64,000 bases of DNA, taken from NCBI RefSeq assembly GCF_030814695.1, contig NZ_JAUSVL010000001.1, positions 248,001 through 312,000 of the forward strand, in the 5' to 3' direction. Source of the stretch: Oligosphaera ethanolica. Its GTDB lineage: Bacteria > Verrucomicrobiota > Lentisphaeria > Oligosphaerales > Oligosphaeraceae. Within the stretch, counting starts at the first letter, position 1. Each line of letters begins with the position of its first letter. Positions 55,390 through 64,000 of the stretch are shown in pieces. Under the pieces are notes generated by a model, which did not search any database, was not told where the DNA came from, and was given only the letters and a program-made list of their open reading frames with translations. The position numbers and the translations under genes were made by a program.

Positions 55390-55524
55390 GAATAGATCAA
55401 ATGGGCTCGAACGGATATAGTGAGGGCCGGAAAAAACGCCAGCAATTATGCCGCCGTGACAGCGCTTCAATATATACGCCGGCACCCACGCCGGTTAACA
55501 CCAGCATAAAGAAACGAGTTGCCC

Positions 55525-56265
55525 ATGGGCTGTCTGTTCATCATCGCCACACCAATCGGAAATCTGCAGGACATGACCCCACGCGCCATGACGACACTCC
55601 GGGAACTGGACGTGCTGGCCTGCGAAGACACGCGTCATACCGGCCAGCTGCTGACCTTGCTCGATATCCCCCGCCCGCCAGTGGTCGTTTCCAATCACGA
55701 GCACAACGAACGGCACATGGCAGCCAAAATCGTGTCGTGGCTGGACGAGGGCAAGAAGGTCGGCATCTGCAGCGACGCGGGCTATCCCGTCATCAGTGAC
55801 CCGGGCTACCCGGCCGTAGTCGCCGCCATCGCCGCCGGCCATGACGTCGTAGCCATTCCCGGCGCCAGCGCTGTCCCCCTGGCCCTGATCAGCTCCGGCC
55901 TGCCCTCCTCCAGCTACACCTTCAAGGGCTTTCCCCCACGCAAACCCGGCCGCCGTCGCTCATTCCTGGCCATGGACAGCGAACTGCCACATACCCTCGT
56001 CTTCTACGAATCGCCCTTCCGCATCGGCAAGCTCCTCGCCGACGCCCTGGACGTCTATGGCGACCGCCAGGCCGCCGTCTGCATGGAATTGACCAAGCAG
56101 TTCGAACGCGTCCACCGCGGCTCTCTTGCCGCCCTCGCCGCCGAATTCGCCGACCGCAAAGTCAAGGGCGAAGCCGTCATCGTCATCGCCGGCAATAACC
56201 CAAAATTCACTGCAAGTCATGAGGACGACCAAGTAGAAGAAGAAGACGCGGATGCAGACAGCTGA
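55525..56265 (+). CDS. rsmI: 16S rRNA (cytidine-2'-O)-methyltransferase
   Basis: 246 residues from the ATG at 55525. Methylates C1402 of 16S rRNA using S-adenosylmethionine. Tetrapyrrole-methylase fold landmarks: FIIATPIGNLQDMTPRA near the N-terminus, ACEDTRHTGQLL near 35, GICSDAGYPVISDPGYP near 85, and IPGASAVPLALISSGLPSSSYTFKGFPPRK near 115, all typical of RsmI. The tail is acidic (DDQVEEEDADADS), a modest oddity. Next to a pseudouridine synthase gene, so two rRNA-modifying genes share a divergent promoter region. Confidence 0.95.
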   Translation: MGCLFIIATPIGNLQDMTPRAMTTLRELDVLACEDTRHTGQLLTLLDIPRPPVVVSNHEHNERHMAAKIVSWLDEGKKVGICSDAGYPVISDPGYPAVVAAIAAGHDVVAIPGASAVPLALISSGLPSSSYTFKGFPPRKPGRRRSFLAMDSELPHTLVFYESPFRIGKLLADALDVYGDRQAAVCMELTKQFERVHRGSLAALAAEFADRKVKGEAVIVIAGNNPKFTASHEDDQVEEEDADADS

Positions 56266-56594
56266 TCGAACGGATCTATTGTCTTTTATCGCGGACGGAT
56301 CGGACCGATCGGACCGATCGGACCAATGCTCTTCACTTAGTGTACTGGCAATGGTTGGCGAGGAGTTGATTGGTAACCATGCGCAAGATCATTCGCCGAG
56401 GTTTTGAGCGCTTTCAGCGCTTCTGCCGCTTCGCGGCGATGAAATGCCGCGATGACAAAAGGCTGTGTTGGTTGAAACAACTCGCGCCAGGGAAATCGTT
56501 AAGTTAAGAGCATTGGACTGATTGATCGGACGGATCGGACCGCGATAAAAAGAAGCGGCGACGGCTGGGGGGGGCGATATGGGCAGACGGCCGC
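56266..56594. repeat. intergenic short repeats
   Basis: At 56292-56325 a ggatcggac(c/g) word is repeated four times; it returns at about 56527-56545. These words are close to the reverse complement of the repeat at 9125-9175. Around 56370-56405 is ggttaccatgcgcaagatcattcgccgagg, similar in inverted form to the right part of elements 2 and 4. No gene is seen. Confidence 0.7.
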
Positions 56595-57941
56595 TTATTC
56601 GCGGTAGAGCCAATAGCCGATACCAGGCTGGAGATTGGTCTCCTGTGTCAGCATAACGAAATGCTTGCCATTCCAACGCCAGGCACTGACAATATTGAGG
56701 TCGGCCACGCTCTTCGTGTCATCTGCCACGCCGGTAAAATTCCAGCCGCTATGCAGGCTTGGGCTGACGGCGCCGGTATTGAGCCCACCAAGGGCAATCT
56801 GTGGTGACGACTGGCTGGCATTGAAAAGCCAGAAGGCCCGGCATTGCGTCATCTGCGCGCCTAGGCGCAGCTCCGTGTAAGTGCGAGACGAGCCGTTCAT
56901 GATCAACGGGCGCAGAGCCACGAGAGCGTCAAAACCAGGGTCATTAGGCAGCAGCACCAGCGGCGGCGCCGCCAAGAGATTCCAGCCCTGCACTATACCC
57001 GTATTCGCTCCCTTGTACTCAAACGTTTCGGGTATGCCCGACTTGATAATGGTGACCAAGGAGTCAGCCGAACCATATAAGGTCGTGATGCGATAACCGA
57101 TCACAACTTGATCGAACAACTTTATTTGCTCTTCATCGGGAAGGGTGTAGCTGATCTGCCACTGGCCGTCTGCGGAGACAACGCTGGCCGGGCCTGCCGC
57201 TGCAGTCGTGGCAATGCCACCATTGAAGGTGCGAACTTGACCGGCGATAAGCTGCACCGACTTGCCTGCCTCTATGGGACAGACCACGACGTCCTTCTGG
57301 TCGTTCTGAGCCCAGGGCATTTCTGTAGCGATGGGCTCGGGTGTCGCCGGCGCCGACGACGTCACGTTCGCTTTGCGATAACGGATCTCGTAACGCCCCG
57401 GCCCCAGCTGGCTGCCGATGGGCGTTTTCGCAAAAACCACGGGACCCGAGCCGCTTTTCATGTTGCTGACGGCGATTGTGCCATCTGGCTTGACCAGTTG
57501 CAGGGTCCCGGCCGGACTACTGCTGTCCTTCAGAGCCCAGGTCATGCTCAACGATGCCTGGGCAGATTCCGTAAAAAAACGCGGGTCAATGACCAGCACC
57601 CAGGTACTGGCGGCACCGTCGGAATTTTTGACATCCCGGCCCAACTGCAGCCACTGATACAGCTGCAGAAAATCGGTGCCGGCTTCAATCATCCCCGAGC
57701 CCTGGAAGTACACTCGGTCGTAGCCGACGATGATATCCGGCATGAACACCTGCTGCACCGGGCTGTCGCCGTTCGCCAAGTCTCCGTAACCGTCCCGCCC
57801 CCCGGCAAGCCGGCCAAACGTCCGCGTGCCTATTTTCTGATCGAAGCTTATTTCGTACAAAAACGCATCAGCAGAAGCCTTCATACCGCAGAACCACAGG
57901 CTCATGACGGCTATTGGCAGAAGTAGTTTTGTTATTCGCAT
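56595..57941 (-). CDS. secreted protein of unknown function with GWNL-type C-terminal modules
   Basis: 448 residues from the ATG at 57941, with GAGGA 6 bases ahead. Signal peptide RITKLLLPIAVMSLWFCGMKASA. The first 200 residues appear beta-rich. The C-terminal 150 residues contain GWNLLAAPPLVLLP and GWNFTGVADD, then AFWLFNASQ and GIGYWLYRE, a pattern of repeated surface modules seen at C-termini of many secreted bacterial proteins. No catalytic motif is visible. A binding or structural role is likely, but this is a guess. Confidence 0.65.
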   Translation of the reverse strand: MRITKLLLPIAVMSLWFCGMKASADAFLYEISFDQKIGTRTFGRLAGGRDGYGDLANGDSPVQQVFMPDIIVGYDRVYFQGSGMIEAGTDFLQLYQWLQLGRDVKNSDGAASTWVLVIDPRFFTESAQASLSMTWALKDSSSPAGTLQLVKPDGTIAVSNMKSGSGPVVFAKTPIGSQLGPGRYEIRYRKANVTSSAPATPEPIATEMPWAQNDQKDVVVCPIEAGKSVQLIAGQVRTFNGGIATTAAAGPASVVSADGQWQISYTLPDEEQIKLFDQVVIGYRITTLYGSADSLVTIIKSGIPETFEYKGANTGIVQGWNLLAAPPLVLLPNDPGFDALVALRPLIMNGSSRTYTELRLGAQMTQCRAFWLFNASQSSPQIALGGLNTGAVSPSLHSGWNFTGVADDTKSVADLNIVSAWRWNGKHFVMLTQETNLQPGIGYWLYRE

Positions 57942-58068
57942 CGTCATTCCTCTTGACCTCTGGGAAGCATTTTTCCCCCACCCCATTCATTGAACCGCGA
58001 GAATTCTGTAATATAAACCAGTCGCAGCCATTGCACAACGCGCAGGGCCATCGTCACCCCACGACGCC

Positions 58069-58123
58069 GTAATCGGTCAGTGTACACCCCGGCGCTTCGC
58101 CGGGGTGTACACTGACCGATTAC
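58069..58123. repeat. perfect 26-bp palindrome made of two element ends
   Basis: The left arm (58069-58094) starts GTAATCGGTCAGTGTACACC and the right arm (58098-58123) is its exact complement, with only CTT between. Each arm equals the outer end of the tail repeat of elements 2 and 4. Flanks share ACGACG, which is too loose to prove a target duplication. Confidence 0.85.
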
Positions 58124-58140
58124 ACGACGACGCAGCCGGA

Positions 58141-61100
58141 TCAGCGCTTGATGACGATCTTGAAGACCGCCTCGGGGTCGATGGCCAACACCATATCGCG
58201 GTCCTGCAGCTCGTATTTCACCGCCGGCGCCTCGGCTCCAGCCTCACGGGCTTCGGCGCTAACGCTGACGCCATCCCAGCGGGCGAAGAGCTTATTGAGG
58301 TGCAGTCGCGCGGTAAAGGCCGGCTGGCCAGGGAGGGGTGTCAGCTCCCAGACATTCATGCTGGTTTCGCGCAATCTGAAAGCGCCGTCGGTAGTGGCCA
58401 GTTCGAAATCGACCATGGTGCCAATCGGGTTGCGTTGCAGGGTGGTTTTGCTTGGATTCTGGGGCGCCGGTGCTGGTTCAAGCTTCAGCGCGGTGACCAC
58501 GCCATCGTCATTGCGGGTGACCACGAGGGTTCCGATCCAGGCAGAGGTTCCCCCGGTCTGCCGGCCCTCGGTAGCCACCCGGCCAAGGTCGGATTTGTAG
58601 AGGCCAACGAAGATCGGAAAACGCGCGTCCGTGCAGGTCTCCGGAATCGTGCTCACGATGTTGTCGCGAATAACGCCCTGCCATTGTTCCGGCGGCACAC
58701 TTGACCCATGGTCCGCCTGGAAACGGATGCTCAAGGGCTCGTTCTTGTCTTCCATGTAATGGACGAAAGTGCGCAGACCCGACGGCCCCGGCCCCTTGGC
58801 GTCCCAGCGCAGAGTCCAGCTGAAGCGACCCTCGCCGAGGTCCAAAAAGTCCTCAATGCTCGGAACCGCCGGCACCAACTGCCGCTGGCTGATTGCGCTC
58901 TGGCGGGCATTGAAAAACCAGCCGGACGGGCCGCGCGAATGCTCGCGGAACGTGCCGTCGGCAAGTTTTTCCAGCGTCAGCTGATTGGCGCCGTAGTTGA
59001 TGGCGAAGCCGAAGGGCGGCAGGCAGCGGCCGTCCGCAAGCAGCCAGTCGTTTTCGCCGCGATTCACCCACACCCGCGCGCCATTATCCCACTCGACGTA
59101 CTGGCGGTGGATGTTCCCGCCGACAAATTCATGCCGGCTGATATGGCGCAGCGCGACATGGCGGATGAAATCCTGCGCCAGGTAGTACTTGCGCAGGGCG
59201 TTGTAGCCCCAGCAGCCAGCATCCACCATCAAGCTGTGCCCGGCCAGCAGTTCTGCCGACAGATAGTCATCGCTGACGATGCCATGCAGCAGGCGCGAAC
59301 GCTGCCCTTCATAACGCGTGGAGTAGCCCGCGCCCATCAGCACGAAGTTACTGTGATTGACGGCGGAATACCAAGGCACGCGATTCCACTCGTCGCAATC
59401 GAGCTTGATCATGAAGCGACCGGGATCGCTGCTGATGGTCATCCACTGGCAGTCGGCGCCATCGAGGTAACCGATGAGCTGGTCGTGGCCGGCCTCGGAC
59501 GTCGTCGGTGCATCACCGAGATAATCGCGGATCCAGGCGAAGGCCTCGCCCCAATGCCGGCGGGTTTCCAGGCTGGAGTGATAGACGCCGTCGTGGTCAT
59601 ACCAGTCCGTACAGGTCGCGGAAGTAAAGACGTCAATAAAGCAGTGGGACGTGCCCAGGCCCTCTTTCACCAGCCGCAGATTGCGCTGCACGTAGGGCAT
59701 GATCTGATCCGGACGCCACTTGTAGGATAAGGCGTCCCGACCGCGATTGTACCAGGCCTTGACCGGCTCGCCATTCTTCGAGAAATAGATCTTGCGATAG
59801 CTGAAGTCGTCGGCGTCGGGATAGAAGTCGATGTAGTTGTCATGAAGTCCCCAGGGGATGCCAGCCGGATCACAGACCCGTCCTACGTCCTTGAGGTCGT
59901 CCAGCGTCCCCCAGCGGGGACTGGGCGGCCAGATGTCCGGCAGGCGGTAGTCATAGCCCCAGCGCTGCCAGTTATGGACCGTGAGGATGGCGTCGCTGAC
60001 GCCGTAGCGGAGCATCTCGCGCATGTGATCGGCAATGCTGCGGTACTCACCACCCCAAATATCGAAAAGCATGCGGCCGGCGAGTTTGCTGACGGCGCCG
60101 GCGGGCTTCTTGTCAAACAGCGACCGGTAGGCGACCGCCGCAGCCATGGCCGTAGCCTCAGGCACAAAAGTCATCACGCAATTCTCATGAGTGGCCAAGG
60201 CATAGACCCGTCGCGCGGGATTAACCTCAAAATGATTTGGCGGATTGTCTACCGCGACCAGTAGCGCCGGCGATTTGGCGAATTCCATGCCGACATGGCT
60301 GGAAGCCAGATTGTGCCCGCCGTAGCTGGCTCGGAAGGGTTTGGGATTGCGAATAGCGTAGCCGTGACCGTAAAAGACGCTGGTGGCCTGGTCATGCCAG
60401 GGACCGGGCTGCGCCAGCGTCAAGCGCTGACTGGCCTCGATTTTCACCCGCATGCCCGCTCCATCGGCCCAGCAGCCCACGCGCACAGTCGCTTCCTGGC
60501 CGTTTCCGTCCACAAAGCGGTGCAACCACTGCGGCCGGCCTTCGGCCTCGAACGTCTCGCAACGCAGAAAACGCCAATTTGAGTTGGTGAGGGACTCGCC
60601 ATTGAGCTCGAGTTCCAGACCACGGCAGGCCGAAATGCCCTCGGGTCCCACGAAAAGGAACCAGCCATCAAGCAGGCCATAATCACCAGCGGCAACCACC
60701 GCCGCGCGCACGCCGCTATCGCCTGCAAGCGGCAGCGCCGTCGCGCCGGGAATGGCCTGGGCGCTGCCGCCCAGAAGCCGAGCCGCAGCCAGCTTCAACG
60801 CCGCCGGCGGCTCGCTGGCAGGCGCAAAGACCGGCGGCGTGCCGGCGCTGAGCGTCGGCTCAGCCCAGAAACAACTATCGACCTGAGTGTCACGATTGGG
60901 GCCCGGGTGGCTCTCCAAGCGCAAAATGACGTCCTTGCCCGCATAGGCACTCAAATCAACTTCGCCGGGCAGCCAAGTTTTGCTGTCGGTGAACTGACTG
61001 AAGAGCGTGGCCGGCTCGGCATCGCCGTCAAGGACCCACACGCGGAAATCAACGCCATCGCTGAGGGGCTCGGTGGCACTGCTGTCACGCAACGCATTGG

Positions 61101-61845
61101 CGAAGGTGAAGCGAATCGGCGTAACCGCAGGCAATTGCACCCGGTAGTCGCAAAGGACTGTGCCGCCGCCGGGATACCAGGTCGGATGCATGTTCAGGCA
61201 ACTGCGAGTGTCGCCGCGGGTCGTGCGGCTGTAGCTCACATGGGCGCGGCTGGTGCTGTCGCTACCCAACCAGCCAATGGGTTTATACTGCAGCGGCTGG
61301 TCGTAGTAATTCCACGCCACGCGCACATTCGTCTGGCCAAGAAGCCGCAGCATGCCGTTGGCAGGCAGAAGCAAGGCCGGCAGCTCGGGCGGCGCAGTCA
61401 GCGTCGCGTCAGCGATACCGCGCTTGGCGTTGACGGTGAAGATGCGCACCGCGTCTATCACAATGGCCTCATCACCCTGCTGCAGGGTCGCCTGGATGTG
61501 CAGGGGATAGAGCGCCGAGAACACAAAGGGACCGCTCGCAATCTGGAACGTGACGCTGGTGCTTTCGCCAGCAGGCACGGTCACGCGCTGCACGGCCGGG
61601 CCAACAGCACGCCAGTCATCAACTAGTTTGTGCACGCGCAATTCGCCGCTGACGGCCGTCGCACCAGCGTTGGTCAAGGTCACTACGGCGCTCGTCGGCT
61701 CTGCGGGCGCCGGCACGTCGGGAATCTCGTGGATGAGCAACGTGAAATCGCCCACGCGCTGTTCATGTCCGTTCCAAGCGGCCAGCGGCAGAATCGCCGC
61801 CGCCAACGCCATCACTATGGCGATTTTGCTGCATGCCGTCGTCAT
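58141..61845 (-). CDS. large secreted multidomain putative glycosidase
   Basis: 1234 residues from the ATG at 61845, with AGGAG 8 bases ahead. Signal peptide IAIVMALAAAILPLAAWNG. Residues about 30-150 look like an Ig-like/NEW3 domain (VTLTNAGATAVSGELRV), 150-330 like a carbohydrate-binding domain, and 560-950 like a TIM barrel with ILTVHNWQRWGYDYRLPDIWPP, GIPWGLHDNYIDFYPD, CFIDVFTSATCTDWYDHDGVYHSS and MVDAGCWGYNALRKYY. The Asp-rich strand ends suggest a GH101/GH129/DUF5696-type enzyme, but I cannot fix the family. The rest is beta-sandwich. It is likely to act outside the cell on host- or plant-type glycans; the neighbouring genes do not define the substrate. Confidence 0.65.
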   Translation of the reverse strand: MTTACSKIAIVMALAAAILPLAAWNGHEQRVGDFTLLIHEIPDVPAPAEPTSAVVTLTNAGATAVSGELRVHKLVDDWRAVGPAVQRVTVPAGESTSVTFQIASGPFVFSALYPLHIQATLQQGDEAIVIDAVRIFTVNAKRGIADATLTAPPELPALLLPANGMLRLLGQTNVRVAWNYYDQPLQYKPIGWLGSDSTSRAHVSYSRTTRGDTRSCLNMHPTWYPGGGTVLCDYRVQLPAVTPIRFTFANALRDSSATEPLSDGVDFRVWVLDGDAEPATLFSQFTDSKTWLPGEVDLSAYAGKDVILRLESHPGPNRDTQVDSCFWAEPTLSAGTPPVFAPASEPPAALKLAAARLLGGSAQAIPGATALPLAGDSGVRAAVVAAGDYGLLDGWFLFVGPEGISACRGLELELNGESLTNSNWRFLRCETFEAEGRPQWLHRFVDGNGQEATVRVGCWADGAGMRVKIEASQRLTLAQPGPWHDQATSVFYGHGYAIRNPKPFRASYGGHNLASSHVGMEFAKSPALLVAVDNPPNHFEVNPARRVYALATHENCVMTFVPEATAMAAAVAYRSLFDKKPAGAVSKLAGRMLFDIWGGEYRSIADHMREMLRYGVSDAILTVHNWQRWGYDYRLPDIWPPSPRWGTLDDLKDVGRVCDPAGIPWGLHDNYIDFYPDADDFSYRKIYFSKNGEPVKAWYNRGRDALSYKWRPDQIMPYVQRNLRLVKEGLGTSHCFIDVFTSATCTDWYDHDGVYHSSLETRRHWGEAFAWIRDYLGDAPTTSEAGHDQLIGYLDGADCQWMTISSDPGRFMIKLDCDEWNRVPWYSAVNHSNFVLMGAGYSTRYEGQRSRLLHGIVSDDYLSAELLAGHSLMVDAGCWGYNALRKYYLAQDFIRHVALRHISRHEFVGGNIHRQYVEWDNGARVWVNRGENDWLLADGRCLPPFGFAINYGANQLTLEKLADGTFREHSRGPSGWFFNARQSAISQRQLVPAVPSIEDFLDLGEGRFSWTLRWDAKGPGPSGLRTFVHYMEDKNEPLSIRFQADHGSSVPPEQWQGVIRDNIVSTIPETCTDARFPIFVGLYKSDLGRVATEGRQTGGTSAWIGTLVVTRNDDGVVTALKLEPAPAPQNPSKTTLQRNPIGTMVDFELATTDGAFRLRETSMNVWELTPLPGQPAFTARLHLNKLFARWDGVSVSAEAREAGAEAPAVKYELQDRDMVLAIDPEAVFKIVIKR

Positions 61846-61996
61846 TGCTTTACTCCTACGTTCGTTGGTGCTTCTGGTTGCGGGCACGGCACCGCGAGAA
61901 CAGTCCCCGCGGCGTCCTGCTGAGCAAGATGACGCCTAACATACACCACACATGGCCGGGAATCAGCGCTGACGGCATTTTTTCCCGCGCGTTTTC

Positions 61997-62747
61997 GCAA
62001 TCGGTTAGTGATTGATAACCAAAACTGTGGTGCCTCTACGAGGCACTACCTGTTGGCAGGCCGCGTCCCCAGGCTAAAGCCTGGGGTTAAGCATGGTTAA
62101 GCGCCTACGGCGCAAAAACATGGATATTGAATGATGGTGGTTTTCGGCCCGAACCTGACAAAGTAAGTCGTCAGGTCGGCCAAGTTCGGCCCGGAGGGCC
62201 GTACCATGCATAACCCCGGGCATGGTTAAGCGCCTACGGCGCAGAAACATAGCCATTGAATGATGGTGGTTTTCGGCTCGGATCGGACAAATCACGTCGT
62301 CAGGTCGGCCAAGTTCGGCCAAGTTCGGCCCGCAGGGCCGTACCATGCATAACCCCGGGCATGGTTAAGCGCCTACGGCGAAGAAACATAGCCATTGAAT
62401 GATGGTGGTTTTCGGCTCGGATCGGACAAATCACGTCGTCAGTTCGGCCAAGTTCGGCCCGCAGGGCCGCACCATGCATAACCCCGGGTGAGGCGCCCGG
62501 AGGGCGCCGCAACCCGGGGTGTGACAGCAACTTGGAATTGCGCCCGGAGGGCGCCACATTGGCGAGGCACGCCGCTTCCCACGATGCCAGAACGAGGCAT
62601 GACGTGCATCCGTTATTAATCACTCCTATGAAACACGCTGCCGCAAAGGTCGGCGGAAGTCAAGGTCGAATGGCTGGGCGGCGACTGGCCGTGGGTTTCC
62701 TGCAAATTGTCCCAGCGAAGCGCCGGGTTGTACACTGGCAGATTACA
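61997..62747. mobile_element. terminal-inverted-repeat element copy 5, hairpin-free variant
   Basis: The left end is GCAATCGGTTAGTGATTGATAACC and the right end GTACACTGGCAGATTACA, both degenerate forms of the shared end. A 14-base word TCCCGCGCGTTTTC stands outside both ends (61983-61996 and 62748-62761), consistent with a duplicated target or with recombination. Instead of the hairpins it carries three 130-140 bp tandem repeats and a tail repeat at 62623-62746. Confidence 0.65.
62091..62488. repeat. 130-140 bp tandem repeat, three copies
   Basis: Copies begin with gcatggttaagcgcctacgg at 62091, 62220 and 62359. Each continues through ttgaatgatggtggttttcgg, cgtcaggtcggccaagttcgg and gtaccatgcataaccccggg. 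Copy 2 has an additional aagttcggcc. A single copy of the second half is found at about 33005-33060. Confidence 0.88.
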
Positions 62748-62892
62748 TCCCGCGCGTTTTCCGCCACCCGACATTGGCAATTTAGTGATCGTCCATTACT
62801 TTCTTGGTTCTGTTTCCATGTGTCATGTCGCTCGGATGGACGCCGGGCGCGCCCGTGTTTTTTCACTCAATAAGCTGTCGAGGAGATGAACC

Positions 62893-64000
62893 ATGGCATT
62901 ACGAGTTGGTGTTGTCGGCTGCCGGGGCATTGGTACCACCCACGCAACCAGTCACAAAAATGACGAGTTGGCCGAGCTGGTCGCCGTCTGCGATGTCGTC
63001 AAACAGCGCGCAGATGACCTGGCCGCCAAGCTGAATGTCAAAGCGTACTATTCACAGCGGGAAATGCTCGCCAATGAAGACCTCGACATCGTCGACGTCT
63101 GCACCGGCGGCCCGGAAAATGGCGGCTGGCACTTCGAGCCGACTATCATGGCCCTGGAAGCCGGCAAGCACGTCCTCTGCGAAAAACCGATTTCCAACGA
63201 CATCAACGAAGCGCGGGAAATGGTGCGCCTGGCGGCGAAAAAAGACCTCTACTTGGGCGTCAATCTCAATCACTACTTCACGGCGCCGGCCGACCAAGCC
63301 ATGCAGCTGATCAAAGATGGCAAGATCGGCGAGATCATCTACTGCCATCACCGCATGGGCTTCCCCGGCAGCGAATGGACCTACGCTCGCACCGCCGGCC
63401 CGAACATGGAAGGCCAGCCCTATTTCCACGTCAAGGCCTTCCTGGCCCACCCCTTCAGTCTCATGCGCTATTTCTGCGGTGACGTCGCCCAAGTACAAGC
63501 TTTCATGGGCAAGCCCAGCTTCCGCATCAAGGAAGCCGACCCGATGGTTTCCGTCAACAGCATCCACATGCGCTTCAAGAGCGGCGCGACGGGCTACATG
63601 TTCAGCTCCCGCGGCGACACCACTATGTCCCTCGGCGGCTGGTGGAGCATTGAAGTGGGCGGCACCAAGGGCACCTTCGTCATCGAAAACTGCACCGAGC
63701 GCCTGATCTACCAGCCCGCACACGGTAATCCCGAAGCCGGTGAAACGCCCAAGGGCCTCGGCCAGGCTCCGGCACCGATCATCACTGACACCGGCGAAAA
63801 GGACTTTGGCTCGACCTTCCCGCGCCGCATCCACTGCTTCCTGGAAGACGTCACCAACAAGGTACCCAAACCCAAGCTGCGCGCTTCTGGCCGAGACGCC
63901 TTGGCGACCCTCGAATACACCTTCGCGGCCATCCAGTCCTACGAACAGGGCGGCGTAACGGTCCTGCCAGCGGCCCTGCCCTTCTTCAAGCCCGACCCCA
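62893..64000 (+). CDS. Gfo/Idh/MocA-family oxidoreductase (3' end outside window)
   Basis: The first 369 residues are visible. AGGAGA lies 6 bases before the ATG. Rossmann motif VGVVGCRGIGTTHA at residue 5, then EAGKHVLCEKPIS near 90 with the canonical EKP Lys, and a C-terminal beta-sheet domain with FLAHPFSLMRYFCGDVAQVQAF in the position of the substrate-binding helix. An NAD(P)-linked sugar or inositol dehydrogenase; the substrate is not readable. Unlike the homologue at 49.4 kb it keeps the EKP motif. The stop codon is beyond the window edge. Confidence 0.9.
   Translation, partial: MALRVGVVGCRGIGTTHATSHKNDELAELVAVCDVVKQRADDLAAKLNVKAYYSQREMLANEDLDIVDVCTGGPENGGWHFEPTIMALEAGKHVLCEKPISNDINEAREMVRLAAKKDLYLGVNLNHYFTAPADQAMQLIKDGKIGEIIYCHHRMGFPGSEWTYARTAGPNMEGQPYFHVKAFLAHPFSLMRYFCGDVAQVQAFMGKPSFRIKEADPMVSVNSIHMRFKSGATGYMFSSRGDTTMSLGGWWSIEVGGTKGTFVIENCTERLIYQPAHGNPEAGETPKGLGQAPAPIITDTGEKDFGSTFPRRIHCFLEDVTNKVPKPKLRASGRDALATLEYTFAAIQSYEQGGVTVLPAALPFFKPDP

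Overview
The window looks like a chromosome segment from an uncultured member of the Lentisphaerota (Victivallales/Oligosphaerales type, PVC superphylum). Evidence: high GC; five separate genes for pseudopilin-like proteins with an N-terminal FTLIELLVV methylation motif and a C-terminal H-x9-DG motif, an expansion typical of that group; many family-scattered glycoside hydrolases; and GC-rich intergenic repeats. No rRNA or other decisive marker is present, so the taxonomy is an inference.

Layout. 1-3.7 kb: a GH78-type rhamnosidase (cut by the left edge) and a GH39-like glycosidase. 3.7-8.9 kb: a minus-strand housekeeping run gltX-der-maf-dtd-cysE with overlapping ends. 9.0-9.6 kb: tandem 9-bp repeats and an element remnant. 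9.7-12.9 kb: a U32 family protein and tsaB. 12.9-18 kb: a GH95-like enzyme, then purE with an inactive-looking S41-type protein and a secreted unknown. 18-25 kb: two pseudopilins, an AraC regulator, two repeat elements, one of them carrying a complete IS1634-like insertion, and a lipoprotein. 25-32.7 kb: tRNA-Val, a two-gene coiled-coil locus, tRNA-Cys, a polyprenyl diphosphate synthase, a UDP-sugar pyrophosphorylase, an LpxL-like acyltransferase, folB and a DUF454 gene. 33.4-51 kb: an accessory catabolic region with a 1202-residue secreted glycosidase, three pseudopilins, a divergent glycyl radical enzyme, a beta-propeller enzyme, an Old Yellow Enzyme homologue, a PL22-like lyase, a sialate O-acetylesterase-type esterase and a Gfo/Idh/MocA dehydrogenase. 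51-64 kb: a 950-residue and a 1234-residue putative glycosidase, an RluA-family pseudouridine synthase, rsmI, a secreted unknown and a second Gfo/Idh/MocA dehydrogenase cut by the right edge.

How it works together: secreted and cytoplasmic glycosidases, an esterase, a lyase and sugar dehydrogenases fit breakdown of complex, substituted (rhamnose-, fucose- or uronate-containing) polysaccharides in an anaerobe; the glycyl radical enzyme agrees with anaerobic life. No SusC/D pair or transporter is visible.

The most unusual content is intergenic. Several 500-750 bp units share a terminal inverted repeat (GTAATCGGTCAGTG-type). Two are flanked by clear 8-9 bp direct repeats and a third by a 14-bp direct repeat. 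Four carry a 45-nt hairpin whose stem has compensatory base changes between copies. One is interrupted by the IS, and another copy in the same window preserves the uninterrupted sequence. A 55-nt near-perfect palindrome consists of two such ends placed head to head. These look like a mobile, structured, non-coding element family. Short 9-bp-period tandem repeats and longer tandem arrays fill other gaps.
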